From the NCBI RefSeq assembly GCF_007855645.1, contig NZ_CP042263.1, forward strand, positions 62,001-126,000: 64,000 nucleotides of DNA. The letters run 5' to 3'. This document shows positions 1-9,564 of the stretch, one piece after another; within the stretch, counting starts at the first letter, position 1; each line of letters starts with the position of its first letter. Source of the stretch: Qingshengfaniella alkalisoli. Its GTDB lineage: Bacteria; Pseudomonadota; Alphaproteobacteria; Rhodobacterales; Rhodobacteraceae. The notes under the pieces are model-generated. The model worked only from the letters and a program-made list of their open reading frames with translations, did no database searches and was not told where the DNA came from. The translations under genes were made by a program, and so were the position numbers.

Positions 1-1
1 G

Positions 2-2938
2 GCGCTGTTGGCGAATGATGTGCATCTGGTCGGGCGGTCGTTCAAGTATCACCGCCCGCGCGGGATCGTATCGGCGGGTTCAGAAGAGCCCAATGCACTG
101 ATCCGTACCGCGCGTGGGGCGGGGCGTGCGGAGCCCAACACCCGCGCTACCATGCAGGAAATCCATGATGGGTTACAGGTGGAAAGTCAAAACCGCTGGC
201 CTGCCTTGGGGTTCGATCTTGGGGCGGTAAACGATTTTCTTTCGCCGTTCTTTCCAGCCGGCTTCTACTACAAGACCTTCATGTGGCCGCGCGCCTTCTG
301 GGATCGCGTTTACGAGCCGGTCATCCGCGCCGCTGCGGGGCTGGGCAAGGCGCCCGGAGAGCCCGACCCTGACCATTACGCGGCGCGATATCTGCATTGC
401 GACGTGTTGATCGTTGGTGCGGGGCCTGCTGGTCTGGCCGCCGCGCGCGAAGCCGCAGAGGCTGGCGCCGATGTCGTGCTGGTCGATGAACATGCGGAGC
501 TTGGAGGTTCGCTGCTGTCGGATCCCTCGCCGCAGATTGAGGGGGCCTCCGCCTGGGCGTGGCTGGGTGCCCAACGTGACGGGCTGCGCGAGGCTGGTGT
601 CCGTGTCCTGACGCGAACGACAGCCATCGGGTATTATCACCAGAACATGGTGGCGCTGGTTGAGCGGGTTACCGATCACCTTGCTTCGCCACCGACCGAC
701 GCCCCGCGTGAACGGCTTTGGCGTGTGCGGGCGGGCGCCGTGGTTCTGGCGCAAGGCGCGATCGAGAAACCGCTGGTGTTTGACGGCAATGACCGGCCCG
801 GCGTCATGTTGGCGGGTGCGGCGCAAAGCTACCTGAACCGGTTCGGTGTTCTGGTCGGACGCCAGGCGCTGGTCACGACCTCGCATGACAGCGCCTATTT
901 CGCAGCTTTCGACCTGATGGATGCGGGAGCGGAGATCGTCGCGATCTGCGACACGAGACCGGATGTGGACCCGACCCTTCTGGCTGGTGCCGAGGCGCGT
1001 GGGATCATGGTGCTGCCCGGTGCGGTTGTGACCGAAACAACCGGCCGCAAGCGGATCCGGTCCGCACGGGTCAACCGGATCATGGGGGCCGAGTTGTCCG
1101 CGCCGCAAAGCTTTGATTGCGACGTGCTGCTCATGTCCGGTGGCTGGACCCCGACGCTGCACCTGTTCTCCCATACAAAGGGCAGCTTGAAATGGAACAG
1201 CAATACATCCGCTTTTCTTCCGGATCAGTCGAACGAGAACTGCCTGTCCGCCGGTGCGGCAACCGGCCTGTGGGGGACGGGCGCGGCGCTTGACGATGGT
1301 GCGTCTGCCGGTGCGGCGGCGGCTGGCTTGGCGCGGCGCGGCATCACGGGCACGGGCGGGCCGGATAAAGGTGTGCCTGACGCTGCAGGCACGTCGCACC
1401 GATACAGCGTCACGGGTGATCGTGTCTGCAGCGGGACGGCGCAAGGCGCGCTGCCCAATGACAAAGCCCCTTCCCGCATCCGGGCTTTCGTGGATTTCCA
1501 GAATGACGTGACCGCGAAAGACATCAAGCTGGCGTTGCGTGAAGGGATGCGCTCTATCGAACATGTCAAGCGCTATACAACGACGGGCATGGCCACCGAT
1601 CAGGGCAAGCTGTCGAACATGAATGCGCTGATGGTCGCGGCGCAAGCCAGCGGACAGGAGCCGCCGGACATAGGGCTGACGACGTTTCGTCCGCCCTATG
1701 TGCCCACGACGTTCGGGGCGCTGGCCAATCATCACAAGGCTGATTTCGAAGTCGTCCGTCGGACATCGATTGATCCTTGGGCGGAAGCACAGGGTGCCGT
1801 TTTCGAGAACGTCGCACAATGGCGGCGTGCGCGATATTTTCCGCAGGCGGGCGAGGACATGGCCGCAGCGGTCGCGCGGGAATGCCGCATGACGCGCGAG
1901 GCTGTGGGTCTGTTCGATGCCTCCACGCTGGGCAAGATCGAGATCACCGGCCCCGACGCGGTAGAGTTCATGAACCGTGTCTACACCAACCCGTGGACGA
2001 AACTGGGTGTCGGGCGCTGCCGCTACGGGCTGCTTCTGGGTGAGGATGGTTTCATCCGGGATGACGGGGTGATCGGGCGGCTGTCGCAGGACCGGTTCCA
2101 TGTCACCACGACGACGGGTGGCGCTCCGCGCGTTCTGGCGATGATGGAGGACTACCTGCAAACCGAATGGCCGGATTTGAAGGTCTGGCTGACCTCCACG
2201 ACAGAGCAATGGGCCGTCATTGCCGTGAATGGGCCCGAAGCGGCAGACCTGATCCGTCCGTTCGTCGACGGGCCCGAAATCACGGATGAGACCTTCCCGC
2301 ATATGTCGGTGGCCGAGTGCCGCTTTGACGGGATCGCCGCGCGCCTGTTCCGTTTGAGCTTTACCGGAGAGGTGGGATTTGAAATCAACGTGCCCGCGCG
2401 CCACGGTAAAGCCGTCTGGGAAGCACTGTGGGCGGCGGGGCAGGCGCTTGGCGTCGTGGCTTATGGCACCGAAACGATGCATCACCTGCGGGCGGACAAG
2501 GGGTTTATCATCGTGGGGCAGGACACCGACGGGACGGTAACGCCGCATGACGCTGGAATGGGGTGGGCCATCGGTAAGTCGAAGCCTGATTTCATCGGCA
2601 AACGGTCGCTTGAGCGGCCGGACATGAAAGACCCGTATCGCAAGCAACTGGTCGGGCTTTTGACGGACGATCCGACCACGCTTCTCGAAGAAGGCGCGCA
2701 GATCGTCGACAGCCCCAATGCGCGACCTGCGGCGGGACGGGCGGGCCATGTGACTTCGGCCTATCGCAGCACCGTCATGGGGCGCAGCATTGCCCTGGCG
2801 CTGGTCTCCGGCGGGCATCAGCGCATGGGCGAGACGGTTTATATTCCGATGCCGGATGGTCCCGTCGCGGCGAAGATCACCGCGACCACGTTCTATGATC
2901 CGGACAACGTCCGCGTTCGGCTGGAGCAAGCAGAATGA
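2..2938 (+). CDS. soxA: Sarcosine oxidase alpha subunit, 5'-truncated by window edge
   Basis: Large subunit of heterotetrameric sarcosine oxidase, which oxidises sarcosine to glycine and passes the one-carbon unit to tetrahydrofolate, releasing H2O2. The frame is open from base 2 (ALLANDVHLVGRSFKYHRPRG), so the start lies upstream and perhaps 40 residues are missing. The first visible part is the end of the small N-terminal ferredoxin-like domain with the conserved RSFKYHRPRG motif. A dinucleotide-binding GAGPAG motif follows near visible residue 135. The C-terminal third (about residue 590 onward) is a glycine-cleavage T-protein/aminomethyltransferase domain that binds folate. The stop overlaps the soxG start as ATGA, showing translational coupling. 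soxB and soxD are expected just upstream, outside the window. Assignment is firm from full-length family resemblance. Confidence 0.95.
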   Translation, partial: ALLANDVHLVGRSFKYHRPRGIVSAGSEEPNALIRTARGAGRAEPNTRATMQEIHDGLQVESQNRWPALGFDLGAVNDFLSPFFPAGFYYKTFMWPRAFWDRVYEPVIRAAAGLGKAPGEPDPDHYAARYLHCDVLIVGAGPAGLAAAREAAEAGADVVLVDEHAELGGSLLSDPSPQIEGASAWAWLGAQRDGLREAGVRVLTRTTAIGYYHQNMVALVERVTDHLASPPTDAPRERLWRVRAGAVVLAQGAIEKPLVFDGNDRPGVMLAGAAQSYLNRFGVLVGRQALVTTSHDSAYFAAFDLMDAGAEIVAICDTRPDVDPTLLAGAEARGIMVLPGAVVTETTGRKRIRSARVNRIMGAELSAPQSFDCDVLLMSGGWTPTLHLFSHTKGSLKWNSNTSAFLPDQSNENCLSAGAATGLWGTGAALDDGASAGAAAAGLARRGITGTGGPDKGVPDAAGTSHRYSVTGDRVCSGTAQGALPNDKAPSRIRAFVDFQNDVTAKDIKLALREGMRSIEHVKRYTTTGMATDQGKLSNMNALMVAAQASGQEPPDIGLTTFRPPYVPTTFGALANHHKADFEVVRRTSIDPWAEAQGAVFENVAQWRRARYFPQAGEDMAAAVARECRMTREAVGLFDASTLGKIEITGPDAVEFMNRVYTNPWTKLGVGRCRYGLLLGEDGFIRDDGVIGRLSQDRFHVTTTTGGAPRVLAMMEDYLQTEWPDLKVWLTSTTEQWAVIAVNGPEAADLIRPFVDGPEITDETFPHMSVAECRFDGIAARLFRLSFTGEVGFEINVPARHGKAVWEALWAAGQALGVVAYGTETMHHLRADKGFIIVGQDTDGTVTPHDAGMGWAIGKSKPDFIGKRSLERPDMKDPYRKQLVGLLTDDPTTLLEEGAQIVDSPNARPAAGRAGHVTSAYRSTVMGRSIALALVSGGHQRMGETVYIPMPDGPVAAKITATTFYDPDNVRVRLEQAE

Positions 2939-3435
2939 TGTGCACGACGATAAAGGACATTCCCGAAAGCACGCGCCATGTGTTGCGCGGGCAGGGGAAA
3001 GAACTCGCGAAGCATTTGGAACTGCCCTTGCGGGTTGGTCAGGTCACGTGGCTTGGAAAGGCACGGATTGCCTGCCTTGGCCCGGATGAATGGATGCTCG
3101 TGTCCGAGCAACCAGATCAATTGCTGCTGGATCAGATGGCCAGCCTTTACGCCGAAACGCCGCATGCGCTGGCAGATGTATCGGACAGGGAGTTGTCCCT
3201 TCGTATATCCGGTCCTGCCGCTGCTGATGTGCTGGCCAGCGGGTGTCCGCGCGATCTGCGGGGGATCGACTCGGATCAAGCCATGCGGACGATCTGCCAT
3301 GGCGTCGAGATCATCCTCTGGCGCGAAGAAGACGGGTTTTGCGTCGATGCTTGGCGCAGCTTCATGCCTCACCTGAAACGGCAGTTGCAGTCCGGCTTAC
3401 GGGATGCGGGCAGTTTCGTTCCGGGTGGCAGCTAG
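2935..3435 (+). CDS. soxG: Sarcosine oxidase gamma subunit
   Basis: Small (166 aa) subunit of heterotetrameric sarcosine oxidase. Its fold resembles part of the aminomethyltransferase family, and it is required for assembly of the tetramer. The sequence carries the usual features: an early LRVGQVTWLGKARIACLGPDEWML segment read here as VGQVTWLGKARIACLGPDEW, a central DVSDRELSLRISGPAAADVLASGC-like block (SLRISGPAAADVLASGCP), and a C-terminal part with the FCVDAWRSF motif. It starts 3 bases inside soxA (ATGA overlap) and is the last gene of the operon. The next gene is on the opposite strand. Confidence 0.92.
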   Translation: MMCTTIKDIPESTRHVLRGQGKELAKHLELPLRVGQVTWLGKARIACLGPDEWMLVSEQPDQLLLDQMASLYAETPHALADVSDRELSLRISGPAAADVLASGCPRDLRGIDSDQAMRTICHGVEIILWREEDGFCVDAWRSFMPHLKRQLQSGLRDAGSFVPGGS

Positions 3436-3615
3436 CCAATCGCAGCGGTGCTTTCCCGGTGCGTCCACATCAAATCCAGCATTGCGGCAAGATCATCGGC
3501 CAGTTGCTGCATGATTTGCGGATCGCTTTCCTTCTGGACGCCGAACGCCGACTGCGCGGCGTGAGCAATCTGATATCGACGGGGCAGCGGTTGCGTCCGG
3601 TTTTCGCTGACGCGG

Positions 3616-6600
3616 TTAGCTCGCCAGGAGATCGTCGATGGTGACGTCCTCATCCGCTTCGATCTGCGCTTCCCGTTCTGTCTGATCAAATTTGATCTCT
3701 GACCGCAGCATGAAGGCCTGGGCCCGGAATGCCTCCGTGGCTGCAGCCATGTCGGTATGTGGGCCGTTTTCGGTCCAGCTCTCACCATCGCCTTCGGGTT
3801 TGTCATTGACCGGAATATAGGCGTCGAGTGCCGCGACCAGGGCATCCGCGCTGGCAAACGCGTCATCTAGGAACGTGCCGAATTCGTCAGATTTTCGTCC
3901 GCTCTTCTTGCCCAGTTCGTCTCGGGCCTTGGCATAGTCCGATCCTTTCCCACATAACGCATCCAGCTTCGCGAAATGTTTGTCGATGGCCGGGGTCTTG
4001 GTTGATTTTTGCGCAAGACGTGGTGTGGCCTTGGTTGCCGCGGCCGCCTTGAACCGCACCCAGCTGGTCAGTGTCAGGTCAACAGCGCCGGGATGCCAAT
4101 CCTTGGGCACGACGATCCGGCGCATCACGACGGGATCATCGCTGTAAACGGTCATGAAATAATCCACGACCTTCTGGCACACATCGTTCTGATCCTGCAG
4201 TATTTCGGGACTCAAGCCGCAGTTGCGCGCCGCTTCTTTGGCCACAGGATCGCCATCTTTCACGATGCCATAGGCCAACACACATTTCGACAGGGTAGAG
4301 TTCCACCGCATCGCTTTGCGGGCGAGCTTCCGGTCGCCCTTGTTCTCGAGGGACCGTGCCTTCTTGTACAGTTTCCAGCCCTTGGAAATCTCGGCTTCTT
4401 TCTGCATCTTGTAGCCGTAATCCGACAGCGCCCGTGCAAGGCTGTTGGCGATGGAGCCGGCCGTGGCAGCGCCGGTGATGTCCGCCAGGCGCAGGCTTTC
4501 CATCGTCACCCCCGTCATCGAGAATACGACGTTCAGCGATCGCTGGCTGACCTGGATCTGACTGCTTGCCAAGCGACTGGTTATCGCCGGGCCATAAACG
4601 GAGTCGTTGCCATAGGTCAGAGCGGTATTTTTCATCCACAGGTTCAGCTCCTGCGACTTTTTGACCAGATAGGCGACATCCATCGTCAACTGCCGAACAG
4701 CGACGGCGATGCTGGCACCGGGCACGAATTTGGCAACCATCCCCACACCGCCAGAGGTCAACTGGTCGATCACTGCCCATTTGGTCTGTACGGCATTGGC
4801 CTCGGCAATCAGCTTGTCCATCGCAAGCATGGCGCGTTTGGCCTTTTCCTTGTCGGCCAGATCGTCCGGTGTTTGCGTCGCCTCTTCGATCAGCGCCATC
4901 AGCGGGCCTTGACGATCCTCGACCTCGTTTGCGATGTCGTCTTCAAGCGCCCGCTTGAAATCGTCGTCGTCCTTGAGACGCTTCTGATAGGCCTTGAGCT
5001 GTTCCTCGCGCTGCATCGCTTCCATGTCTTCATTGCGCTGATACAGCTCTGCCCGTTTCGCGTCAGGGTCGATGTCTTTCGCGATAGGAAAGGCGGCAAA
5101 CAGATTGTTGGCACCTTTCATGGCAGTGTTGAGCGCTTCCACCTCCTTGGTGGTGTTGGCCAGGCGCTTGCTTTGCATGTCTTCGGTTTCTTCGAATACA
5201 CCAGTGTTGTAGTGGTCGTCCTCGACGGTTTTTCTGGTGCTGCTGACCACCGGTTCAAACGTGCCGGCGATCACCGTGGACACAACCGTCAGGCCAAGAG
5301 CGGATACGATGGTTGCAGGATCGATCTTCTTGCCGCTGGCCTTGGCGTCGGAGACCATCTTCGCGATTTCCGCAGCATTTGCGGCACTGATGATGCCTGT
5401 CGCAATATATGCGCCCACCTTGGCCCATTGCCCGCCAGTGCCATCGACGTCGTTGCCGTCCTTGTCCTTGCCTTTAGGTACATCGAACGCCGCAAACGCG
5501 TTGCCAACCGCATCCGCGACGGTTGCGATCAAAGCCTTGGCAATACCCGCTCGTTGACTTTCAGGAGCGGTGATCAGATCGTGGAAGCGGAACACGACCT
5601 TTGATCCAGCAAGCGAGTAGGATACCAGCTTCTTTGCCGCATCGGTCGCTGTCTTGTAGCTTTGCAGGCCGGAAGTATCCTTATCCGTTACCGCACGCTG
5701 CGCCTGATCGGCGGAGATCGAGTTTACAGCCGCCGTCGCAACGGCGTTGAACGCCATCTCCGCGATTTCCCAGTTCCGCTTTTCGGTGTTCTTGTCGAGC
5801 GACTTGTCCGCCAGGTCGAACGCGCCGTTCGCCAACCCCATGGCCAGCGTGTTGTAGGCTTGTGCCTGTTTGGCTTGCGTCGCAAGGTCGGACTTACCAG
5901 ATAACTCGCCCAGACGACCCGTCTTTGACGGATCGAGCGTCCCGGCTTTGTCTTGTGACTTCAGGTCGGTGAGTTCGTTTTTTTCCGATTGCGACATCGC
6001 TACGCCGTCGAAATTGGCAATCGAAATCGCCTGTGTCGCCACCGTCCCCATCAGGGATACCGTGTCCTTGGCTATCGACAGGCCGCGTTTCAGCTTTTCA
6101 TGTTTTGATGCGGTCTTGGTGTGTTCCTTCAGCCGCTCGCCATACAATTCGCAGGCACCGTTAAACACCTGCGCTTCCTGGCTGTACTTGTCGGCAACGG
6201 CGTTGGAGGGGATCACATTGGCCTTGACCAGCGGCGACCAAAGTTCACGTTCGATATCACGAGCCGTGAACAGCGGGTTGCCGTCTGCATCCGTGGCCTC
6301 TTCCATCTTTTTCTGCAATTCAAGCAGCTTTGCGTGCATCTGGTGAACCTTGCGCACGTCTTGTTCGTCAACCTTGAAGCCGTCTTTCAGATCATGACGC
6401 GTGTCGACTTCTGTGTCGCGGTCGCCGGTGCTCCATTCCATCTTCTTGACGACTTTGGTCGAGTTCGCGGTCTTGCTCCAGAAGTGTTTCTTCTTCTCCT
6501 CGGTCCATGTGACCGAAAACTGTTGCGCTTCGCGCAGCTCTTCACTGAGGTCGTCGATATTACCGAGAATGTCGTGCAACTGCTTGCTTTTCTCTTCTTC

Positions 6601-6684
6601 GCGTTTGGCATCCTTGGCGAAGTCGGCGCTGCGATTAACGGCTGTGGTCAACCAGGCGATCTGTGTTTCGGTGAATCCGGGCAT
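3616..6684 (-). CDS. Large helical protein of unknown family (1022 aa), last gene of the type I secretion island
   Basis: I do not recognise a family. The protein has no signal peptide and opens with charged helical sequence (ETQIAWLTTAVNRSADF, then Lys/Glu-rich coils). Between about residues 205 and 665 there are several Ala/Val/Ile-rich stretches that could insert in a membrane: about 208-228, 421-445, 458-478 (LTVVSTVIAGTFEPVV) and 643-665. These alternate with long charged helices, including a KRLKDDDDFKRALEDD stretch. The C-terminus is acidic (EADEDVTIDDLLAS). The start has a good AGGAG site 8 bases upstream. It lies 22 bases downstream of the 939-aa gene in the same orientation, so the two are probably co-transcribed. 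Alternating coils and hydrophobic helices would suit a pore-forming or membrane-acting cargo, but that is inference only. Confidence 0.8.
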   Translation of the reverse strand: MPGFTETQIAWLTTAVNRSADFAKDAKREEEKSKQLHDILGNIDDLSEELREAQQFSVTWTEEKKKHFWSKTANSTKVVKKMEWSTGDRDTEVDTRHDLKDGFKVDEQDVRKVHQMHAKLLELQKKMEEATDADGNPLFTARDIERELWSPLVKANVIPSNAVADKYSQEAQVFNGACELYGERLKEHTKTASKHEKLKRGLSIAKDTVSLMGTVATQAISIANFDGVAMSQSEKNELTDLKSQDKAGTLDPSKTGRLGELSGKSDLATQAKQAQAYNTLAMGLANGAFDLADKSLDKNTEKRNWEIAEMAFNAVATAAVNSISADQAQRAVTDKDTSGLQSYKTATDAAKKLVSYSLAGSKVVFRFHDLITAPESQRAGIAKALIATVADAVGNAFAAFDVPKGKDKDGNDVDGTGGQWAKVGAYIATGIISAANAAEIAKMVSDAKASGKKIDPATIVSALGLTVVSTVIAGTFEPVVSSTRKTVEDDHYNTGVFEETEDMQSKRLANTTKEVEALNTAMKGANNLFAAFPIAKDIDPDAKRAELYQRNEDMEAMQREEQLKAYQKRLKDDDDFKRALEDDIANEVEDRQGPLMALIEEATQTPDDLADKEKAKRAMLAMDKLIAEANAVQTKWAVIDQLTSGGVGMVAKFVPGASIAVAVRQLTMDVAYLVKKSQELNLWMKNTALTYGNDSVYGPAITSRLASSQIQVSQRSLNVVFSMTGVTMESLRLADITGAATAGSIANSLARALSDYGYKMQKEAEISKGWKLYKKARSLENKGDRKLARKAMRWNSTLSKCVLAYGIVKDGDPVAKEAARNCGLSPEILQDQNDVCQKVVDYFMTVYSDDPVVMRRIVVPKDWHPGAVDLTLTSWVRFKAAAATKATPRLAQKSTKTPAIDKHFAKLDALCGKGSDYAKARDELGKKSGRKSDEFGTFLDDAFASADALVAALDAYIPVNDKPEGDGESWTENGPHTDMAAATEAFRAQAFMLRSEIKFDQTEREAQIEADEDVTIDDLLAS

Positions 6685-6706
6685 GGTGAAACTCCTGATC
6701 GGTCGC

Positions 6707-9526
6707 TTAATCGGAAATTGCGGTTAGCAGCTTGATCTCAAGGCGGGGCAGGGATGCCACCGCTGCGTCCAGATCAGGATTGCCAGAGGTGAAGGGCTGC
6801 TGACGGAAATGTGCAAGCGGTCCGCCTACATTCAATGCCCGCATTAGATTTCGAACGGCGCCCAGGGCAGCTTCGCGGGGCTTGCGCGGGTCGCCGCCTT
6901 TTTTCTCAAGTTCCTCGTCCATTTTCTTGGCATTGGTTTCGAGCCTTGTCAGATCGTCGGCGTGGATGAAGGCGGCGACGCTGGCGAGATAGGCTTTGAC
7001 GTCGTTCTCGCTCATGACTGTGCCTTGATCGTCGAGTTCGATTTCGTCGATCTTGCCGATCTTCTTGATTTCGCCGTCGAATGTTTCGACCTTGTTTCGG
7101 AAGTTCCGAATCTTGGTCACGCATTCCGTTGCGGCGGCGTCAATCGCGAGCTTCTTGAAGCGATCCATCTCCGCGCTGGTGATTTCGTAGTTGTCGGCAT
7201 CCTTCTCCAATTCTTCCAGCCGCTTCAATGCACCGGCATATTCCTTGGAGGCTTTAGTCTCCGCTTCAAGGCTGGAGATTTCCTGCACTGCCAGATCGAC
7301 ATCGGAGGTATCCAGCTTCAGATTCTTGTAGTTTTTCTGGATGGTTTTGAATCGCGCCTTGACGGTCTTGTACTTGGCTTCGAATTCTTTCTTCTTCTGC
7401 TCAAGTTCCGTCTGCTTGTTCTGCCCGTCGACCGCGTCGCTCTTCAAAGCGGTCCAGACCTGAAGCTCCTGCCCGTCCAGCTTGTCCCGTGACCCTTCGA
7501 ACAAGCGTTTCTGGGCTGTAGAAATGGCCGTGTCGACGGTGGTGCGAAGATCGAGGATCTGCGTGTCCGCGCGATTCAGCGATCTCAGGTCACGTTCTTC
7601 TGCCGTGCTGCGGGCCTGAGCCAGTTCAGCCACGTATTTTCCATAGTATCCCGAAAGTTTTAGGTCATCGATGGTGAAGTTCTGCATGACCTTGGACAGC
7701 GATTTGAGCTTCCCGTCGACCTTCTTCGCCGATTTTTCGACTTCCTTGTATTTTGCCGCGCACTTGCGGATGTCTGCTTTGAGTTCGGCCATGCGTTGAT
7801 ACAGCGTCGAACTGATGCGACGCGCGACCTTCGGATCCATCGCCTTGTACTTTACTTCGAATTGCTCGACCTCGCGTTCCAGTTCCAGCGTTCGTGACGG
7901 TTCATAAGCGCCATATTTGGATTTAAGTCCCGCGATCTTGTCTTTCAGGGTCTTCAGCGTCTCCGCAGCTTGTTTGAACTGGTCGGAGTTCTCTGTCACG
8001 GAGGTTTCGTATGTCTCGATGCTCGCCAGATAGTCCTGCGCCGTCTTCAGGGCATCAATCGAGTCCGTTTCCAGAAGTTGCTGTGCGGCACGCAACTTCA
8101 TCTCGATCTCATCAATCGCTTCGCGCGGGATCTTGCTGTCTTTCTTTACGCCCTTGAGTTCGCGGGTCTGGCTGTCCTTTTGCATCCGGACATTGCCCTT
8201 GCGGTCTGTCTTGAACAGGTCTGCATAGGCGATTTGCAGGGTGAGCAGTTTTTGCTGCAGGGCCTTGGTGTCGATCTTGGCATCGCTGGTTTGCGATGCG
8301 CGCACCTCCTTGATGGCTATCTCGGTATTCTTTGCGAGCTTTTCGAGGCGCGAGCGACGCTGCAACGGCGTTCTTTCCTGCATCGCGGCGGAATAGTCGC
8401 TGTCGAACCCGTCAGCCTGGTCGTTTGCGTCCATGACGCGCAATGTGCGCAGCGCAGGGTCGATCTGTGTGATCAATGTCTTGCATTCCCGGGCGCGTTC
8501 GATTTGGCGTTCCGCCCGTTTCGCGAGTTGCGTGACCTCGTCGCCGAAGCGTTCGACCAGCGTGTCGGCGGAGAGCGACTGGACCTGCTTTATCCCGGCG
8601 CGGATTCGGTGGGCTTCCGCTTCAAGTTCGTCAGCCGTGGTCGTGAACCCATCATGGCGAAGGCTGCCGACGGTCGAACTGACCGCGCCCAACGGGTTCG
8701 ACAGGCGTGAATCGAAATTGTCCGACTGTTCGATTATCCTGGCGCCTGTACGTGCCGTCCGGAATAGGGCCAGTTGGTCGCTGGTGCTGTGGATTGCGGC
8801 TTTAGCGCCCTCGATGTCGCTGGTCAGGCACATCAGCATCGCCTCATCCAGCATGGCGTGAAGGATCTTGTATTCCTCGGAACAGATCACGGCATAGCGC
8901 CGCTCGATTTCCTGTCCATCGACGTTCTTGTTTATCTTGAATGTCTCGTCACGTGCACGGTCGATGTTTCTTGCCACACCGTCGCGCATCTGCTGGACGA
9001 TCTTGAACTCAAGCTCCTTGTCCTCCTTGGACATCCCCGAAAGCGGTGCGCCGTTCTGTTTGCCAAGCGCGTCCTGCAGCGAGGCAATGCGCTCGGATAC
9101 CTTCTTGAGATCCTCGTCAAGGTCCTTCTCAACTTCGGTCAACTGCCGCAGGACACGGGTGCTACGTACGATTTCGGCTGTCGCCGTGCTCAAGCTGGCA
9201 GTGGCGTCAGCCAGACGTTCCTGTGCCTGTTCCAATGCTTCTTCGGCTTGATGTTTCTTGTCGCCATCGGGAAGTTTGGCGATCAACTTTTCCAGTTTCT
9301 TGACCTTCTCGGCGGCTTTCCTTTTGGCTTTGGTGGCTTCTAACGCGTCGGCCTGCGCTTTGCTGGTTGCTTCCTCGAACCGGTGGAGCGGGCTGTGATA
9401 TCGCTTGCCGTCCTTGGATTGCGGGGCCTCGATGCTTTTCCAGCCTTGGATCTTGTTGAACTTGTCGACCCATGACTGGATGGCGTCGTCAATGGTTGGC
9501 GGCTCGTCGGGCTTGTCTTTGGGCAT
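6707..9526 (-). CDS. Giant coiled-coil protein of unknown family (939 aa)
   Basis: No enzymatic motif or signal peptide is visible. The sequence is almost entirely Lys/Glu/Asp/Ala/Leu-rich and heptad-like: for example about residues 55-165 (AEKVKKLEKLIAKLPDGDK, then repeated ATASLSTATAEI-type helices), and about 560-780 (RELELEREVEQFEVKY-like and KKKEFEAKYKTVKARFK coils). Long parallel helices or a rod-like scaffold are therefore likely. The C-terminus is a short non-coiled segment (PFTSGNPDLDAAVASLPRLEIKL). It sits 38 bases after the 429-aa gene and 22 bases before the 1022-aa gene, all on the minus strand. Only a weak Shine-Dalgarno is seen. SMC- or tape-measure-like proteins share this composition but lack of an ABC head or phage neighbours argues against both. 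Function unknown. Confidence 0.8.
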   Translation of the reverse strand: MPKDKPDEPPTIDDAIQSWVDKFNKIQGWKSIEAPQSKDGKRYHSPLHRFEEATSKAQADALEATKAKRKAAEKVKKLEKLIAKLPDGDKKHQAEEALEQAQERLADATASLSTATAEIVRSTRVLRQLTEVEKDLDEDLKKVSERIASLQDALGKQNGAPLSGMSKEDKELEFKIVQQMRDGVARNIDRARDETFKINKNVDGQEIERRYAVICSEEYKILHAMLDEAMLMCLTSDIEGAKAAIHSTSDQLALFRTARTGARIIEQSDNFDSRLSNPLGAVSSTVGSLRHDGFTTTADELEAEAHRIRAGIKQVQSLSADTLVERFGDEVTQLAKRAERQIERARECKTLITQIDPALRTLRVMDANDQADGFDSDYSAAMQERTPLQRRSRLEKLAKNTEIAIKEVRASQTSDAKIDTKALQQKLLTLQIAYADLFKTDRKGNVRMQKDSQTRELKGVKKDSKIPREAIDEIEMKLRAAQQLLETDSIDALKTAQDYLASIETYETSVTENSDQFKQAAETLKTLKDKIAGLKSKYGAYEPSRTLELEREVEQFEVKYKAMDPKVARRISSTLYQRMAELKADIRKCAAKYKEVEKSAKKVDGKLKSLSKVMQNFTIDDLKLSGYYGKYVAELAQARSTAEERDLRSLNRADTQILDLRTTVDTAISTAQKRLFEGSRDKLDGQELQVWTALKSDAVDGQNKQTELEQKKKEFEAKYKTVKARFKTIQKNYKNLKLDTSDVDLAVQEISSLEAETKASKEYAGALKRLEELEKDADNYEITSAEMDRFKKLAIDAAATECVTKIRNFRNKVETFDGEIKKIGKIDEIELDDQGTVMSENDVKAYLASVAAFIHADDLTRLETNAKKMDEELEKKGGDPRKPREAALGAVRNLMRALNVGGPLAHFRQQPFTSGNPDLDAAVASLPRLEIKLLTAISD

Positions 9527-9564
9527 CGTAAGAATCCGGAATTAAAATCATTTGGTTTGAATGC

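Noticed and set aside
173-2929. 918-codon open frame antisense to soxA
   Set aside because: Arises from codon bias of the GC-rich soxA gene; its translation is Arg/His-rich with no family resemblance, while the sense frame is full-length SoxA.
4009-5604. 531-codon open frame antisense to the 1022-aa gene
   Set aside because: His/Gly/Leu-rich mirror composition, no plausible start context, and the sense frame has normal protein character and a Shine-Dalgarno.
6707-9526. Phage tape-measure or SMC protein
   Set aside because: Coiled-coil content is similar, but there are no ATPase heads, no membrane helices typical of tape measures, and no phage neighbours.
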